The notes under the pieces are model-generated. The model was not told the origin of the DNA. It worked only from the letters and a program-made list of their open reading frames with translations, and did not search any database. This document shows positions 22,318 to 33,773 of a stretch of 64,000 nucleotides of DNA, in pieces; the stretch's first letter is position 1, and every line of letters starts with the position of its first letter. The stretch spans positions 184,352,437-184,416,436 of the forward strand of contig JARYHS010009186.1 in the NCBI GenBank assembly GCA_031002005.1. Reading direction: 5' to 3'. Source of the DNA: Vandiemenella viatica. Its lineage: Eukaryota; Arthropoda; Insecta; Orthoptera; Morabidae. The position numbers were made by a program, and so were the translations under genes.

Positions 22318-25106
22318 TACATTTGTAATACGGTGTTAACATTTTTAACATTTTGCTGCGAACCACGTATGCTATCTTCGCGGACCACAGATTTAGAATC
22401 ATTGATGCAGGGAATGAGTTTGATTGTAGCTGCGATAACTGCATGCTTGGGCAAAAATGGCGAATTGGTGACCCCAGGTCATACCGGGGTTATTTAGATG
22501 TTTCATAAAAAGAATGAAACATTTGTTACACACATGTGATTTCTCCAGATGCATACAGCTCCTTTTTCTACTACACAAAGCGGCCACCAGATGCCTAACA
22601 TCGGTAATGCAGAAAAACTAGACTCATTATAAACACCTAAGGGCAGCATCGTTTTGAGTTACGACTCATAGGTATCAACAGAGTCACAATAAAGAATCAC
22701 GCTAGTCGTAAATATCTAAGGTACAAATAAAAATGTCTTTTGGCTCGGTGATGAGTTTTCTCAGTGAGTATGAAGAATCTCCTCCAGAATTCTAACGGTA
22801 CTGCGAATTTTATAGACCATTAAGCCTATCTTCTCTGGCTATAATTGCTTCGAGTGCGTGAAGTGCCTTCGACCCTGGACCGTAATATACGTTAAATTCT
22901 CTGCCTGCCTTAGTCGATAGATTTACGGCATCAAATTAAACCACAATAAAGACGGAATACGCCGTCAACGTCAAAGTCTTTTCCAGGTTATTAAAGCCAC
23001 TTGAAATTATTGTTTGCATTGCAATAATCAGACTTCAAGGTTTAACGGTAATCCGTTCTGACGACACATAGGCCTCTTTTACTGGTGTGTTCCTGCATTC
23101 CTGTTACCTTTGGGATGTTGACTGTATTTTTGGTGTGTAGATTAAGAAATACTTAAACTATGTTCAGCCCATCCTTACAGCGTGATACAGAAGCAAAATA
23201 AAATTTTCCATATGCATACTGATTTATGGATTAGATCAAGTTTCATGAAACCCATCACTGATATTAAAAAGGTCTTTCAGATTGTTTTTAATGTACTGTA
23301 CTATTTATATGTTACAGTCATGGTTAAATGGTGTTTCATTTTCGGTTTTGTTTCTTAACGCTCATTTATAGCAATACGAGGTCGTTGATTTCTCAGTTTT
23401 ATTGTTCATTCGTCTTATGATCAACTAAAGCGTAAACACCAATGTGATATGTTATTTGTGATTGTATAACTTTTATTTCTTTTGCAGAAATCTTATAAAT
23501 ATATACATACATGTACATATGCCATTACTTGCAAAGTCCAGTTGTTTTATGTCAGGTTTAACAATATTAAACTAGTTAATTAGACAGTATTAAATGGAGT
23601 TAAAAGGACGATTCAGCATATTTTTGCGAGATTCTGCCGTGTTCATGAGAGAGCATTTTCTTGCCTAAAGTCATCCTTTCGGAAAGGATGCGTTTAGGGA
23701 TTGCAATACAGCAATGCAGAATCCCGCAATCCCGCGGGATACCGCATCATTTGGCAGTCTGGCGGATCCGATCGTAGTGAAGATTGCACTAAGATTCAGT
23801 GACTGGTGATTGGTTCCTGTGAAATCTCATATTTTAAGTTCAAGATATTTCCGTGCAAACTTTGTATAAATTTCCGTCAAGATGGCTAGAAGAAATTTCT
23901 TGTGAACAAATTGCTTTTTTTCCGGTCCTAATTAATTAAGCTTGCTGATTTATTACTCTTCGAAGAGTGCACTGAAACCTTAGCATAAAACTAAGAAGTA
24001 CAACAGTCGGAGAACGTTTTTCGTTCACGGAAAACATACTTCATTTCATATAATAAGTATTCGTCTTTAAAATAAACACTTGTTACATTAAGTTCAGCTA
24101 AAGAGCAAGTGACAGTGATTGGTAATTACGGGCTATGGCTTAAACATACCTTCTTAATAAAATACTGGCGCATTAAGCTAAGCCTAGGCACTCAGCATCC
24201 GACGCGCTTGTCTGCTAATTTGAGGCGGGAGAGGGATTCAGCTACTTATTAACTAATTGCATCAGTGTCAAGAGACATCAAATAACTCTAACGAACCAGT
24301 AACTTCTCGTGTTGCTTCTCGTTAATCCTTTAACGGCTTCAGACGGTACGATAAAATTACTACCCTAGTAATCTCCTGACATGGAAGACCTCACAACTAA
24401 ATTTCGTAACTATAGCCTTTTCAGTAATAAAATGTCACTGTAAGGTAATAAATGACTAAATCTCAAACTCTGAAGTAGTTATATTGCACATTCAACGACA
24501 CACAATGATCATACTGTAAAAGCCACTACTCAAATATTACCTTGTTTTGCTAACTTACTTCTTTTTACATACAAACTTGACCTGTTGTGATCGAATTGAG
24601 GGGAACCTAACAAGTGACCTACACAAAGGAAGCTAGAAGAAAACAAATAGTAAATTCGTTTAGAATGATCTGTGAGTTTAAAACTCGGCAATATTATGTT
24701 TAAGTGAAAACTAAATTTTTACTGTTCAGATCTATGACCGTCTGCCATCCGAAATAATACACGGTTAACAGCTCATTATTTTTGCATAGTCTCTTTTACT
24801 TTTGATTTGGTGGGTTTACCTATAATCTGTTTTGAAAAGAAATAATAATGCATTGGACTGAAGTTAACAACACACAATAGTGAATTCATAGTTTATAACT
24901 GAATAAATTACTGGACAGTGCAAAAATTATGACAAGGAAAATTTTGTGAAGTTTCTAGAAATGTTGAAGACATAAAATCGAAAAGGCACTAGATGATGTC
25001 CTGTGGACATTTACTCCTTTGTTCCAGTATCGGAATTCACTGCACGGAGGATTTACCGGGCGAGTAAACTTAAAATCCGACAGGAGTAGCTTTCGATAAA
25101 GCTCTC
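22318..25106. other. 2.8 kb with no recognised feature
   Basis: AT-rich with scattered small open frames only. An imperfect hairpin, CCTAAAGTCATCCTTTCGGAAAGGATG.., sits at about 23657-23699 (arms about 17 bases, tetraloop-like centre). No repeat family was identified. Confidence 0.4.
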
Positions 25107-25225
25107 CGGCCATCCTGATCTGGGTTTTCCATGGTTTTCCCAGATCACTCCACGCGAATGCTGGGATGATTCCTCACAATAGCCCATGGGCGCCTCCTGC
25201 CATATCCCGTATATCCCTTCCAAAC
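25107..25225 (+). mobile_element. SINE-A body fragment
   Basis: GGCCATCCTGATCTGGG, TTTTCCATGGTTTTCCCAGATC, ACTCCACGCGAATGCTGGGATG are colinear with the SINE-A body. The tRNA head is missing and the 3' half is diverged. It runs into a LINE-B tail. Confidence 0.65.
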
Positions 25226-25295
25226 TATTACCCTTTCGGATAGGTGCAATGCACCCTCTGCCACACACTTTTAGTGAATCGCAGAGTAATAGTAG
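25226..25295 (+). mobile_element. LINE-B 3' tail fragment
   Basis: GCACCCTCTGCCACACACTTTTAGTGAATCGCAGAGTA matches the 3' UTR end of LINE-B (compare the plus copy near 62190 and the minus copy at 54370). There is no coding sequence. It abuts the SINE-A fragment. Confidence 0.6.
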
Positions 25296-25714
25296 AGAAA
25301 GATCTGTGCCCTCTGACAATGCAGTCAGAGTAGTAGAATTCTGGAAGAAGAAAATATATTCATTGTGTTTACAGGCACTGAAAAAGAAGCAGAATCTATC
25401 ATTACCATGCTATTGACATGAGCCGTTGTTGCAAATTGTTGATCACTACCTTTTCCCCCAATATATTCTTTTCATTTGGCATTATTTCCTCGATGAGAGC
25501 ATAGAAACTGTTTACATTGTTGACGTATTTGAATTATGTCAGTATATGAAAAGATTCTGCTTCTTTGTAACCTCTTCACAGAACAGGAAGTGTACAGGTG
25601 TATTTCATTGAAGGATTTTTTACCTAAGACTGGAAAGCTAATGAACCATTTTCAGAATCGTAGCTCTCTTTTGGGGGTTCCTCAAAGCGGAAATTAGAGC
25701 TATAATATTAATTG

Positions 25715-25840
25715 CGTTAAACTACTGTAGACTCTGGTTTCCTACAGCTTGGGTCGGCGGTTCGAGTCTGGCCAAGGGCGATGTATTTTTAATAAGTAAT
25801 ATCTCCGTCCTGCGTTGTTAGTACTTGGCACAAATCTATT
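25715..25840 (+). mobile_element. SINE-B copy (tRNA-derived), diverged
   Basis: Contains a perfect box B, GGTTCGAGTCTGG, preceded by GGGTCGGC and followed by CAAGGGCGATGTATTT, as in the other SINE-B copies (33.1, 48.5 and 59.9 kb). The 5' box A is decayed. No target duplication was found. Confidence 0.55.
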
Positions 25841-26076
25841 CATATTTTCATTTGTAGAATTTTAACTCACAATACTAGAGCTTTAAGAATTTCGTTGTTA
25901 TCAAATTGGGAAGTTTTTAAACATAGCTCTAAGAACAATTTCAGCTTATTCCAATTTCGGAACTGTTACTATTTTTTACTGTTTAACTTTCTATCCACAA
26001 AACGGAAGAAATTAATTGCAGATGTATTTTGCTTTATTTTGTTTGAAAAATGTGTACATTATAAAGTTTATGCCGG

Positions 26077-26246
26077 TCCGTCCGGGCATCCAGATTTGGG
26101 TTTTCCATGTTTTCCCAATTCACTCCAGGCAAATGCCGGGATGCTTCCTTCTAAAGGCATTGGCCGAATTCCTTCCCATTCCATGCCCCCCATCCTTTCC
26201 TGTCCCTAAAGACCTCGCTGTTAGTGAGACGTTAAGCAGGAAAAAA
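26077..26246 (+). mobile_element. SINE-A copy, 5' truncated
   Basis: Starts inside the tRNA head (TCCGTCCGGGCATCC), keeps the full body and the GACCTCGCTGTTAGTGAGACGT tail followed by A8. Direct repeats AAGTTTATGCCGG (26064-26076) and AAGTTTATGTCGG (26247-26259) differ at one base, so the target duplication has mutated once since insertion. Loss of box B means it cannot be transcribed by RNA polymerase III. Confidence 0.88.
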
Positions 26247-26259
26247 AAGTTTATGTCGG

Positions 26260-26699
26260 GAACTGAAAACAGTTATGAAATTTGAGGAAGTTGATACAGA
26301 AAATTATGTTAAAAGGTACTTAACTCTGGTACTAAGCATCCGACAGCTTAATTTGAACTCTGGCGATAGAAATTATTGCTAGTAATGTATGACGGAACCT
26401 CGAATCACTCTACTGTGTGAACACATACGCAAGTTTTTGACGAACGTACCAAAACTCCACCTCGGACAAAACATTAAACTACGTGGCAGCTGGCTTAATC
26501 CTCACAACCGAATATGAACTACGGTTCAATCAGCTGCTATTTTAACTGGGAAATCTAAAGAGAAAATTTGTGAGCATACCATAATTCATTTATACGATTA
26601 CGCAAAATATATGCGAACCTTACTGAAGTTCACCGGATCAAGGACGTCGTCGAGCATTATGTACTACGTTGTGGGAGTCGGGTTAGTGTCTAATTGTTC
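26260..26699. other. Spacer between SINEs
   Basis: No recognised features. Confidence 0.4.
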
Positions 26700-26912
26700 A
26701 CACAAACCACCGACCATGATGGGAGAGCGGCTACGCTCTGGCCTCTCTTTCAGGAGAACGTGGGTACTAATCCCCGTCTGGCCATCCAGATTTGTGTTTT
26801 CCATGGTTTAACCAGATTACTCCAGTAGAATGGTTCTTTCAAAAAGCCAAAGCCCAATTCCTTCCCATTTCTTGCTCCCAGACCTTTCTAATTACTTCGA
26901 CGACAATGTGGC

Positions 26913-26963
<51 letters not shown>
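26700..26963 (+). mobile_element. SINE-A copy with long A tail
   Basis: The head is diverged (ACCGACCATGATGGGAGAGCGG; box B CTAATCCCCGTC) but the body is clear (GGCCATCCAGATTTGTG, TTCCATGGTTTAACC, AATTCCTTCCCATTTC). It ends in a run of about 48 A (26916-26963). A tail of that length on a diverged body suggests microsatellite regrowth. Target duplication not found. Confidence 0.75.
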
Positions 26964-26965
<2 letters not shown>

Positions 26966-27277
26966 ACAAACCGTGTAAATTTTCTATACCACAGTTCGCC
27001 TCGAACAGGATGAGATATTGACATATCAATTTATATGATGCTGATATATAACGTTGGCTCCTTTAGTCGTAAAATATGCAGTGAGGATCTGAGTTAGTTC
27101 TAGGGTCGTGTAACGACAGATGTTTTCTTCAGGTAAAGGGATATTTGATTTGTTGGTCACTATGAAGTTGTTGGACTGTTAAAATCACCCTTACGAACGA
27201 CTTCAAGGAGTACGGACAAGGTTAGGCTGGCGTCAAATGTCAGTGAAGCGCTATGGAATTACTTCAGTAGTCTTTCC

Positions 27278-27495
27278 GAGCCTGATTGGTGAGCGGGAAT
27301 GACTTTCTTAAGCTAGTGGCTTTGAATCCCAGTCCTAGCTCAAAAATTCATAATTTGACTTTTTTTCAGGAATAATACCTAGATGGTTCCTTCACAAAAG
27401 GCATGGCCGAATTCCATCAAGTTGCTTGCCTCCAGTCTTTCACACCACTAATTCTCTAGATCTTAGTGAATAGTAAAGCTGTAAGAAAAAAGATC
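27278..27495 (+). mobile_element. SINE-A relic
   Basis: CCGAGCCTGATTGGTGAGCGGG, TTTGAATCCCAG (decayed box B), GGTTCCTTCACAAAAGGC, ATGGCCGAATTCC and an A-rich end. Old copy, no target duplication seen. Confidence 0.65.
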
Positions 27496-27825
27496 CACGG
27501 GTCTGGTCACTAACATTTTACAATTTTAAGGACAGATAGAAGAGTAGACTATAGGCAGAAACAAATTATTCTAGATGTTGTATATCTTAAGTTCGCAGGA
27601 AAAACAAAAAGAATTTCACTTAATACCGTCATTATAACTGTTCTCTATTCGATCATATCACAAACTTGCCATTTTTGCAGCAGCTATCCATGGGATATTT
27701 TAAATTCAATATAGCACATGTTATACACCTACTTTGCCATTTTAAATTTATATTCTTCTTTGTTTGTGTGTTTTTTGTTTTTGTTTTTTTTGTTTTGGCA
27801 ACAATATCACTATCCGCTTTTTAGG

Positions 27826-28065
27826 AATATCGAAGTTTTCAATGATTCTGGTAAAATTTTCAGTATTTCCCTTGGCAATTTATTCCAATCCTTGACACCC
27901 TTACCTAAAAAAAGAATTATCACGCTCCCATTACCTTAAATCACACGTCAGCTCGTGGTCATAGTGATTTCTTCCATTCCATGCACTAAACCTAATTCTT
28001 TTACCAATATCTATCCAAGCCTCATTGCCATTATCGGCCTTATAACCTTTCACGACTCTTTTCAA
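27826..28065 (-). pseudogene. LINE-A 3' fragment, diverged
   Basis: On the minus strand the order is YKADNGNEAW, IGKRI, AWNGRNH and then WNKLPREIL, corresponding to the last third of LINE-A (YxAYTG..AWK..FLGKGV..WNELP). Frameshifts and stops are present; the 3' UTR is missing. Confidence 0.7.
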
Positions 28066-29906
28066 AATTTAGGTTTTTTCTTTCTTTTCTAACAATTACC
28101 TCTTTTTCATTTAAAACAGACGTAATTGCACAAGATGCAGCACTAATAAAAAGTTTTCTTCCTGGAGCAATTTAAGCACAAATAAACAGTCGGAACGAGG
28201 ACAAATGTTCGCACAGGTACCCTTGTTTGCGAATAGTTTGTTGGTGGGGACAACAAGGCAAACCACGCAGTCCCAAACACAAAAATGTTTTTAAACACTA
28301 CAGACGTTTTCAAATTATGCGCGCTTGTTGGCTCCCCACCTTAAGATCTTCAAGAAGAAATTATTTCCCCAATCTGCAATCAGAAGTAACATGTATTTTG
28401 CTGTCTGTGCACCCAATAAGACGACACTTCGCGGCTTCCACCCTCCTTTCACGCTGACCAATCTAGCTGGATAGATATTCCGTACAGATCACACTGCAGT
28501 TGCTCACAGTTCTCTCCGTTTCTATACTATTATAAAACATCAGCTAGGGCCCGATATTTGCTCTCGTTGTTATCCCCGAAAAACCTAACTGAAACCTAAA
28601 TGTCAAGTAACAATTTTCCCCGGCCCTTTCTTATTTCGGGCGTTTCTTGTAATATTCTACCTTCCTGCTCTAACTTTTAATTCTCTTAACCTGTTTTCTG
28701 TCTATTTCTCCTTAATTATGACTTTTAATTAATAGTTTATTGGACTCGTTATCAAAGATTGTCTACGGTTATTGTGGATATAGACCGCATCAATGAAATC
28801 AGTAAACGCAGTCTATTACAAATAATTTGTATTTATTATAAAACTAGTGTAAGCCCGTGACCTTTTTTTTCCGAATCCTCACGGGTCTAGAATAGTTCCA
28901 GCTTTTATGATGAAAGATTATTGCAGGTTCACCCGATTTGACCAAATATAAACTTAACCCGTGTTTCAGGCCAAATAAAATCTCTTGAGCTTGAAGAACT
29001 AAGTGGCATTAATGGAGATAGATATTAAACACGAACAGGGATGACAGCGCAGTCGTATAATTGTTTCAAAAGTCAAAGACTGGAACTTGCTTAAATTTAA
29101 ACTTGACTTTTATTTTACCCTTAAATTTCACTCTTCAAAATTTAAATATTCCTGTTTGCTTGCAAAGCATCATGTTGTTTTTTATTGAGACTGGACAAAC
29201 ACTAATAATCATTGGTCATATTATCTGTAACGGCCAGAGAACTTCCATATTATTAAACAGTTGAGCAACTCCGAAAAAATGAATTGTCAGAATAGTTGAT
29301 TCGGTAACGTATTTGGTCTAATGTCCACTTAAAATAACCTAATAACACACGTACAGAGAACGTGAAAAGAGACAGTTAACGAAAGTTGTCAGTAACTTAC
29401 CTAAAAAGTAAATAAACCGCAATGCATAAACTTTGGTAAAGCAAGAATATTTTTAATTAAATTGAAATTTATCCTACGCCGGAACGACGGCATTCGTGCT
29501 TCCAGCAGAGACCATGAGTAATGTTTTTAAGTTTTTTAAGTTGCTTCGATTAACATGTTACCGAAAAGCAGACCCACGTTTATCAATATTTTTTAATCAT
29601 GAAACGCTATGAAAAATAAACTTAATGAATGTATTATGGCAATTAATTTGGTAGCAGTTGCTTAGCTATTGAATTGTGGACATAACCACGAATTTCTTCT
29701 AATGGTATATCTGGTCACTGTTTTGTGAGCGAAGGCTGACACGTGACACCGTTCTCCAGCCAATAGCTATCGAGGTGAGTGAATGAGTGACCTTATGAGA
29801 TTATATAGTAGATTCGTCTTGCACAATAGCACAGTTAAAAAACACTAGAGATACTGCTTCTCAGTTCTGCACAACTCAGTTTTTCGATATCTTCTACGTC
29901 TTAGGG
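28066..29906. other. 1.8 kb without a recognised feature
   Basis: No open frame, splice-consistent exon or repeat boundary that I can support. There is an AT-rich trough around 28.7-29.4 kb. Confidence 0.4.
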
Positions 29907-30279
29907 GGGGTCCATAAATTACGTGAGGTAAAATAGGGGGGGGGGGGAGGGGGTCCGGCGAAATCTCAGCAAATCTCACCAAGGGAGGGGGGAGGGGTCT
30001 ACGGAAATCTAACGTGAGGGTTTTGAAATATTGTTTGGACTGTAGAGATAAAACAAAAATGACGTGAAAGTCGATTTTAGGGATGTAACCGGCTTTTGGA
30101 AGGGTGGGATCTAAAAAAAAAGTCTCAAAACGTTGCAAGGGCGATTTCTAGGGGAGGATCTCACGGACCAGATCTCACCAGAAAAGGGGGGGCAGATCTC
30201 ACGAAGTCTCACCAGAAGGTGGGGGGGGGAGGGAGGTCCGGAAATCCGGAAAAATACCTCACGTAATTTATGAATGCCC
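29907..30279. mobile_element. Short inverted-repeat element, GC-rich interior
   Basis: The left end TCCATAAATTACGTGAGGTA is matched in inverted orientation at the right end by TACCTCACGTAATTTATGAA (18 of 20 positions). The interior consists of degenerate AAATCTCACC/G-run segments (GGTCCGGCGAAATCTCAGC, GCAGATCTCACGAAGTCTC). There is no coding frame. Termini of the 'CATAAATTACGT' type occur on non-autonomous DNA elements in several insects; the superfamily is not assigned. The target duplication is obscured by the G run. Confidence 0.65.
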
Positions 30280-30332
30280 AGTTACTGAATCAGTTCTCTT
30301 AAATAAATATTTTTCATTAAATTTCAGTTTAT

Positions 30333-31287
30333 CCATGTGAGCGCATTATCGTGGAAAAAAACAACACCTTTTGACAGTAATCCTCGGCGCTTGTTATGTA
30401 TTGTGCGTTGCAATTTCTTAATGGTCTCGCAGTAGCCATGTGCATTGATTGTTTGGCATCGTGGTAAGAAATCAATTAGCAAAATGCTCTTTATGTCTCA
30501 AAAAACGGTGCACACAACTTTTCGAGGTGTCAAGATTTGCTTAGGCTTAACCTTCGTTGGGGACGAAGTTTGCCTCCATTCCATTGATTGCCCTTTTGTT
30601 TCAGGGGTGTCGTACAGTACCCAAATTTCATCCCCCGTGACTATGCGAGAAAGAAAACCACCGCCTTCTTCATTGTAGCGTGTCAAAAACTGAAGTGCAC
30701 TGCCCATCTGTTGTTTTTTGTGTTGTTCAGTAAGAATTTTGGGTACCCAACGTGATCAAAGTTTTATAAATTTCAGTTTTGCAGTAACAATTTCATGAAA
30801 TAGTGATTGTGAGATTTGCGTAACTTCCATAGCAAGGGCACTAAGTGTAAACTTACGGTTGTGCTTAATCTTCTCTTCAGTTGTGTGAAGCAGTTCATCA
30901 GTAACCACAGACAGGCGTCCGCTTCGTTCTTCATCGTGCACTTGATCACGTCCTTCATTGAACAGTCTGACCCATCTTCTAACCATTGAATCACTCATAT
31001 CATTTTGTCCGTAAACCTCGCAGATTTGCCAATGAATTTCCTTCGGTTTAACTTTCTTTGCATTTAGAAACGAATCACAGATCTGATTTCACATGCGGTG
31101 GCATTTTCAATTACGGCTGACATTATAAAGAAGCACTACAAAGCACACGTCGGCAGCAGCGATCTGAAAATGGCGTACATGTCTTCTCCTTGAGTCAGAG
31201 TAAATGCCGCGCATGCTCGGAACTGCGATCGTAGCGCTGCCGCGGATAGAAATACAAACGGAACTTGCTTTGTGGATGACCCTCGTA
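30333..31287 (-). pseudogene. mariner transposon, truncated, transposase decayed
   Basis: The minus strand begins TACGAGGGTCATCCACAAAGC at 31287, a mariner-type terminal repeat. The transposase starts at 31123 (MSAVIENA), loses frame at about 31075 and continues with the helix-turn-helix region MSDSMVRRWVRLFNEGR..HDEERSGRLS. A second frameshift leads to the catalytic part, FLSRIVTGDEIWV (first Asp), SSPTKVKPKQILT and KVVCTVF. After another stop or two it reaches HDNA, holding the second catalytic Asp, at about 30350. The sequence leaves the family there: the third catalytic Asp and the right terminus are absent. The enzyme is a DD34D cut-and-paste transposase when intact; this copy cannot work. 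Confidence 0.9.
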
Positions 31288-31879
31288 TTTTGAGGCAGAA
31301 ATTGTGCACCACCACTCCTGGACTTTGATGTTTATGTCTGAAAACATTAATTGTTTCGCATTTTTGGCAGTCAGAATATTATACTGTTACAGTATTCGAA
31401 CGCACAATTTTTCCCTTTCAACTATTCGTTTTTTTCAATATGTTAATTAATACGAGCTACAAAAAAAGCAAAAACACAAATGTTGAAATGGGATTTGTGG
31501 CAAGATTAATGTAGTGGATTTTTATGATAATTAAGTGACAGCACATGACAACCTAGAGAACGTAATATAGCTAACAACAATTATAATACATGTGAGATTA
31601 CATATACTGTATATGACCCAAAAACTATTCACACTCCTTTTTAGATAGCCTGACAAAGAAACATGAGAAGACAGGAGAAGATGAATTTGAAGAGATAACA
31701 GAATGGAACACAGATGCTCCAGAGGTTCCGAGTAGATTAAAACTAATTAATACGTGCTTAAAAATCAAATAAAAATAAATTAAATGATTTACTTGAAAAT
31801 AAAATGTGCTTTGCTACAAAAAGCAGAGGAGAAATAGAGATTTAGCAAATACTATGATGAGAGATAGTATGATGTGGAT
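31288..31879. other. Spacer between mariner and the Penelope-like element
   Basis: AT-rich, no recognised feature. Confidence 0.4.
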
Positions 31880-31954
31880 GCGCAGACTTCCGCGGTCGTT
31901 GTCGGTGTAATCTTGGTTGTCCGGGTTGAACCGCGTCAATTTGTCGAAACCTAA

Positions 31955-31986
31955 CGTTTCGGCCATAATTTTGTGGCCATCTTCAG
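31955..31986 (-). ncRNA. Hammerhead-like ribozyme motif in Penelope terminus
   Basis: On the minus strand, CTGAAGA (core CUGANGA with A at the variable seventh position) is followed by a GGCC..GGCC stem II and then GAAAC, the order of a hammerhead catalytic core. The next bases, GTTAGGTTTC, could form a very short stem III. Stem I complementarity is not evident by eye, so activity is unproven. Such motifs are established in Penelope-like elements. Confidence 0.55.
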
Positions 31987-32139
31987 AGTACCAGAGTACT
32001 GTCAAGGCTGGAACTGCTGCCGTCTACATATAGCTCCCGAAGAACGCGCTAACCGTATGGAGTGACGTCACTCAAACTACCGCCGCCAGCGTGGTCGGTC
32101 CGATGGGGACCTGCGTCCCGTGTTTTCGAGATCATGCAT

Positions 32140-32565
32140 TACCATATTTGGTCAAGTTGTAGCCCGCTGTCCGCGTTCATATTATCTATTATTTTTTTTC
32201 CCCCAACGCTTCTCTGACACGCCGGGGCCACCATCAGCTTTCTTAAACCAATACACTAGTGTCACTGAATAAAATTGCGTGCCCACTGTCAGCAGAATGT
32301 TGTGCTACAGCTGATTTGCTGCCGTTATTTTTAAGTTGTCTTATGTGTTCACGCAGCCTTTCCTTGACTGTCCGTCCAATTTCGCCGATATACACTTGGC
32401 CACAGCTACAGGGTATCTGGTATACGCCCGCTGTCTGCAAATTTTCCCTCTGGCCTTTAACTTTTTAAAAGCACATCAGAAATCTTCCTAGGCGCTCTGT
32501 ATATTGGACGGATATTTTTCTTCTTTAAAAGACGGCCGATTTTATGATAGTATGATGCTTGAAGA
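32140..32565 (-). pseudogene. Penelope-like GIY-YIG endonuclease, frameshifted
   Basis: In the intact protein this domain nicks target DNA so that reverse transcription can begin. Segments in order: YYHKIGRLLKKKNIRPIYR and APRKISDVLLK (linker after the reverse transcriptase); a one-base shift near 32465; GVYQIPCSCGQVYIGEIGR, containing the Cys pair and the GIY..YIG-equivalent (GVY and YIG); then VKERLREHIRQLKNN with the conserved Arg and His; AVAQHSADSGH; and FSDTSVL. A stop follows VLV (32243), but the family C-terminus is still readable to about 32140 (RRVREAL, then NADSGLQLDQIW). The key Tyr and Arg residues are present. Two or more frame breaks make it a pseudogene. Confidence 0.9.
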
Positions 32566-33049
32566 TCACACACATTTAAAGATATTAATGAAGACTCTAA
32601 TATTACCAATAGTCAAATTTCTCATATCATTGTATTTACAGTTAGACGTTATGTGAGGCAAAAACTAACTTTCAAGAGAGCACAGCAACTGAGGAATAGT
32701 CCAGCGACAGTAAAACCCCTAACTCTAAGGCAGGTACAATCAGAAGGCAACTCTTGTAACCTGCTAAACATTAGATCTGCACTATAATCCAAAAAATATT
32801 AGCGGGTGGTCTCCTTCTTTCTGAATGAGATGCAGCACTGAACGTATCATGAATACGCAAGTGAAGATTCGTCCAAATGTTTGCAAAAGGGAAGATATTG
32901 CAAACCAACAAATAAATCAGCAACTCACATCAATTAGTAGCTCTGCGGAAATGTGTTTTCTATAACAGAGTTACAAAGTTCGTAAGGTTGACGAGTTTTT
33001 CGAAGAATATCAATTTCGTGGGAGATGCCAGGTAGTAACGGTGTACGTC
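32566..33049. other. Spacer
   Basis: No recognised feature. Confidence 0.4.
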
Positions 33050-33215
33050 GAGGGCCGGCCCTGCAGTGTAGGGGCTAGCACCCTGGCTTCGCAATACAAG
33101 GGCCGCCGGTTCGAGTCCGGTCTCGGGCATAGGTAGTTTTAATTAAGTATTGTGCTGTCCTCACTGTAGTGTCCACAATAATATAATTAAAGTCTGATAC
33201 AACAATTGGTACAAA
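33050..33215 (+). mobile_element. SINE-B copy, best preserved
   Basis: tRNA-like head: GGCCGGCCCTGCAGTGTAGG, GGCTAGCACCCTGGCTTCG (box A area), then box B GGTTCGAGTCC at 33108-33118 and CGGTCTCGGGCA. The non-tRNA body contains TTGTGCTGTCCTCACTGTAGTGTCCA. Shared with copies at 25.7, 48.5 and 59.9 kb. The body is unrelated to SINE-A, so this is a separate family. Confidence 0.8.
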
Positions 33216-33289
33216 AACAAATTGGAGCTTGCTAAATGGTCACAAAGACCGAAGGCCATATAAAAAGGGAAAAAAAAAAAAAAATAGTA

Positions 33290-33545
33290 GACGTAGTCTG
33301 CACTGCATTGTCCATGGCGGAAAGTAATCCCGGAAATAACATATTATCGGCGCACTTTTAACACTGTGGATCGAGGAATGTCGAATTGACTAATAATTTC
33401 CGAAATGGAATGTCCCTTGTTTCTAAAGCCAGCTACCATTCCGCGAAAAGTTCTATTAGTTCACGTCATGCGGCCGTAATCACGTCAGAATAGCCTTTCA
33501 CACGACTCACGATAGTGCAAATGAAAGCTCCTAAATTGCACGGTA
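33290..33545 (-). pseudogene. Tc1-like transposase N-terminus, second family
   Basis: From the ATG at 33469 the minus strand reads MT, a stop, then TNRTFRGMVAGFRNKGHSIS and EIISQFDIPRSTVLKV, ending YVISGITF..HGQCS near 33290. This is the first helix-turn-helix of Tc1-type transposases (GHSIS-type helix 2 and PRSTV recognition helix). There are in-frame stops and nothing downstream of the DNA-binding region. It is different from the transposase at 21.1 kb. No terminal repeat identified. Confidence 0.65.
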
Positions 33546-33773
33546 CATTTATAAATTTTTTCCTAGGTGTTACAACCATCAACATAATTGTATAGGCCTA
33601 CCGTATGACTTTTGGCTCTTCGTTTTATATTGGGTAGATAGTGAAGTAGAAGGATAGAAGAAATGCTGAAGGAAGACTAAGGCAGATGGTGCTGATGAGG
33701 CTAAGGAATTTGTAAGATATGAATGGTTAACTGCAACACACGAAATTAGTAGTGTAACGCACGAAAGTGAATC

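Larger units (their letters stand above)
31880..32565 (-). mobile_element. Penelope-like element, 3' end
   Basis: From the right on the minus strand: the end of the reverse transcriptase linker, the GIY-YIG endonuclease, about 150 bp of 3' non-coding sequence, then a terminal block with a hammerhead-like core (31955-31986) and a conserved end, ACCGCGGAAGTCTGCGCA. The same end recurs at 43311. Penelope-like elements are retroelements whose endonuclease is of the GIY-YIG class and whose terminal repeats are known to carry hammerhead motifs. The reverse transcriptase proper is missing, as expected for a 5'-truncated copy. Confidence 0.88.
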
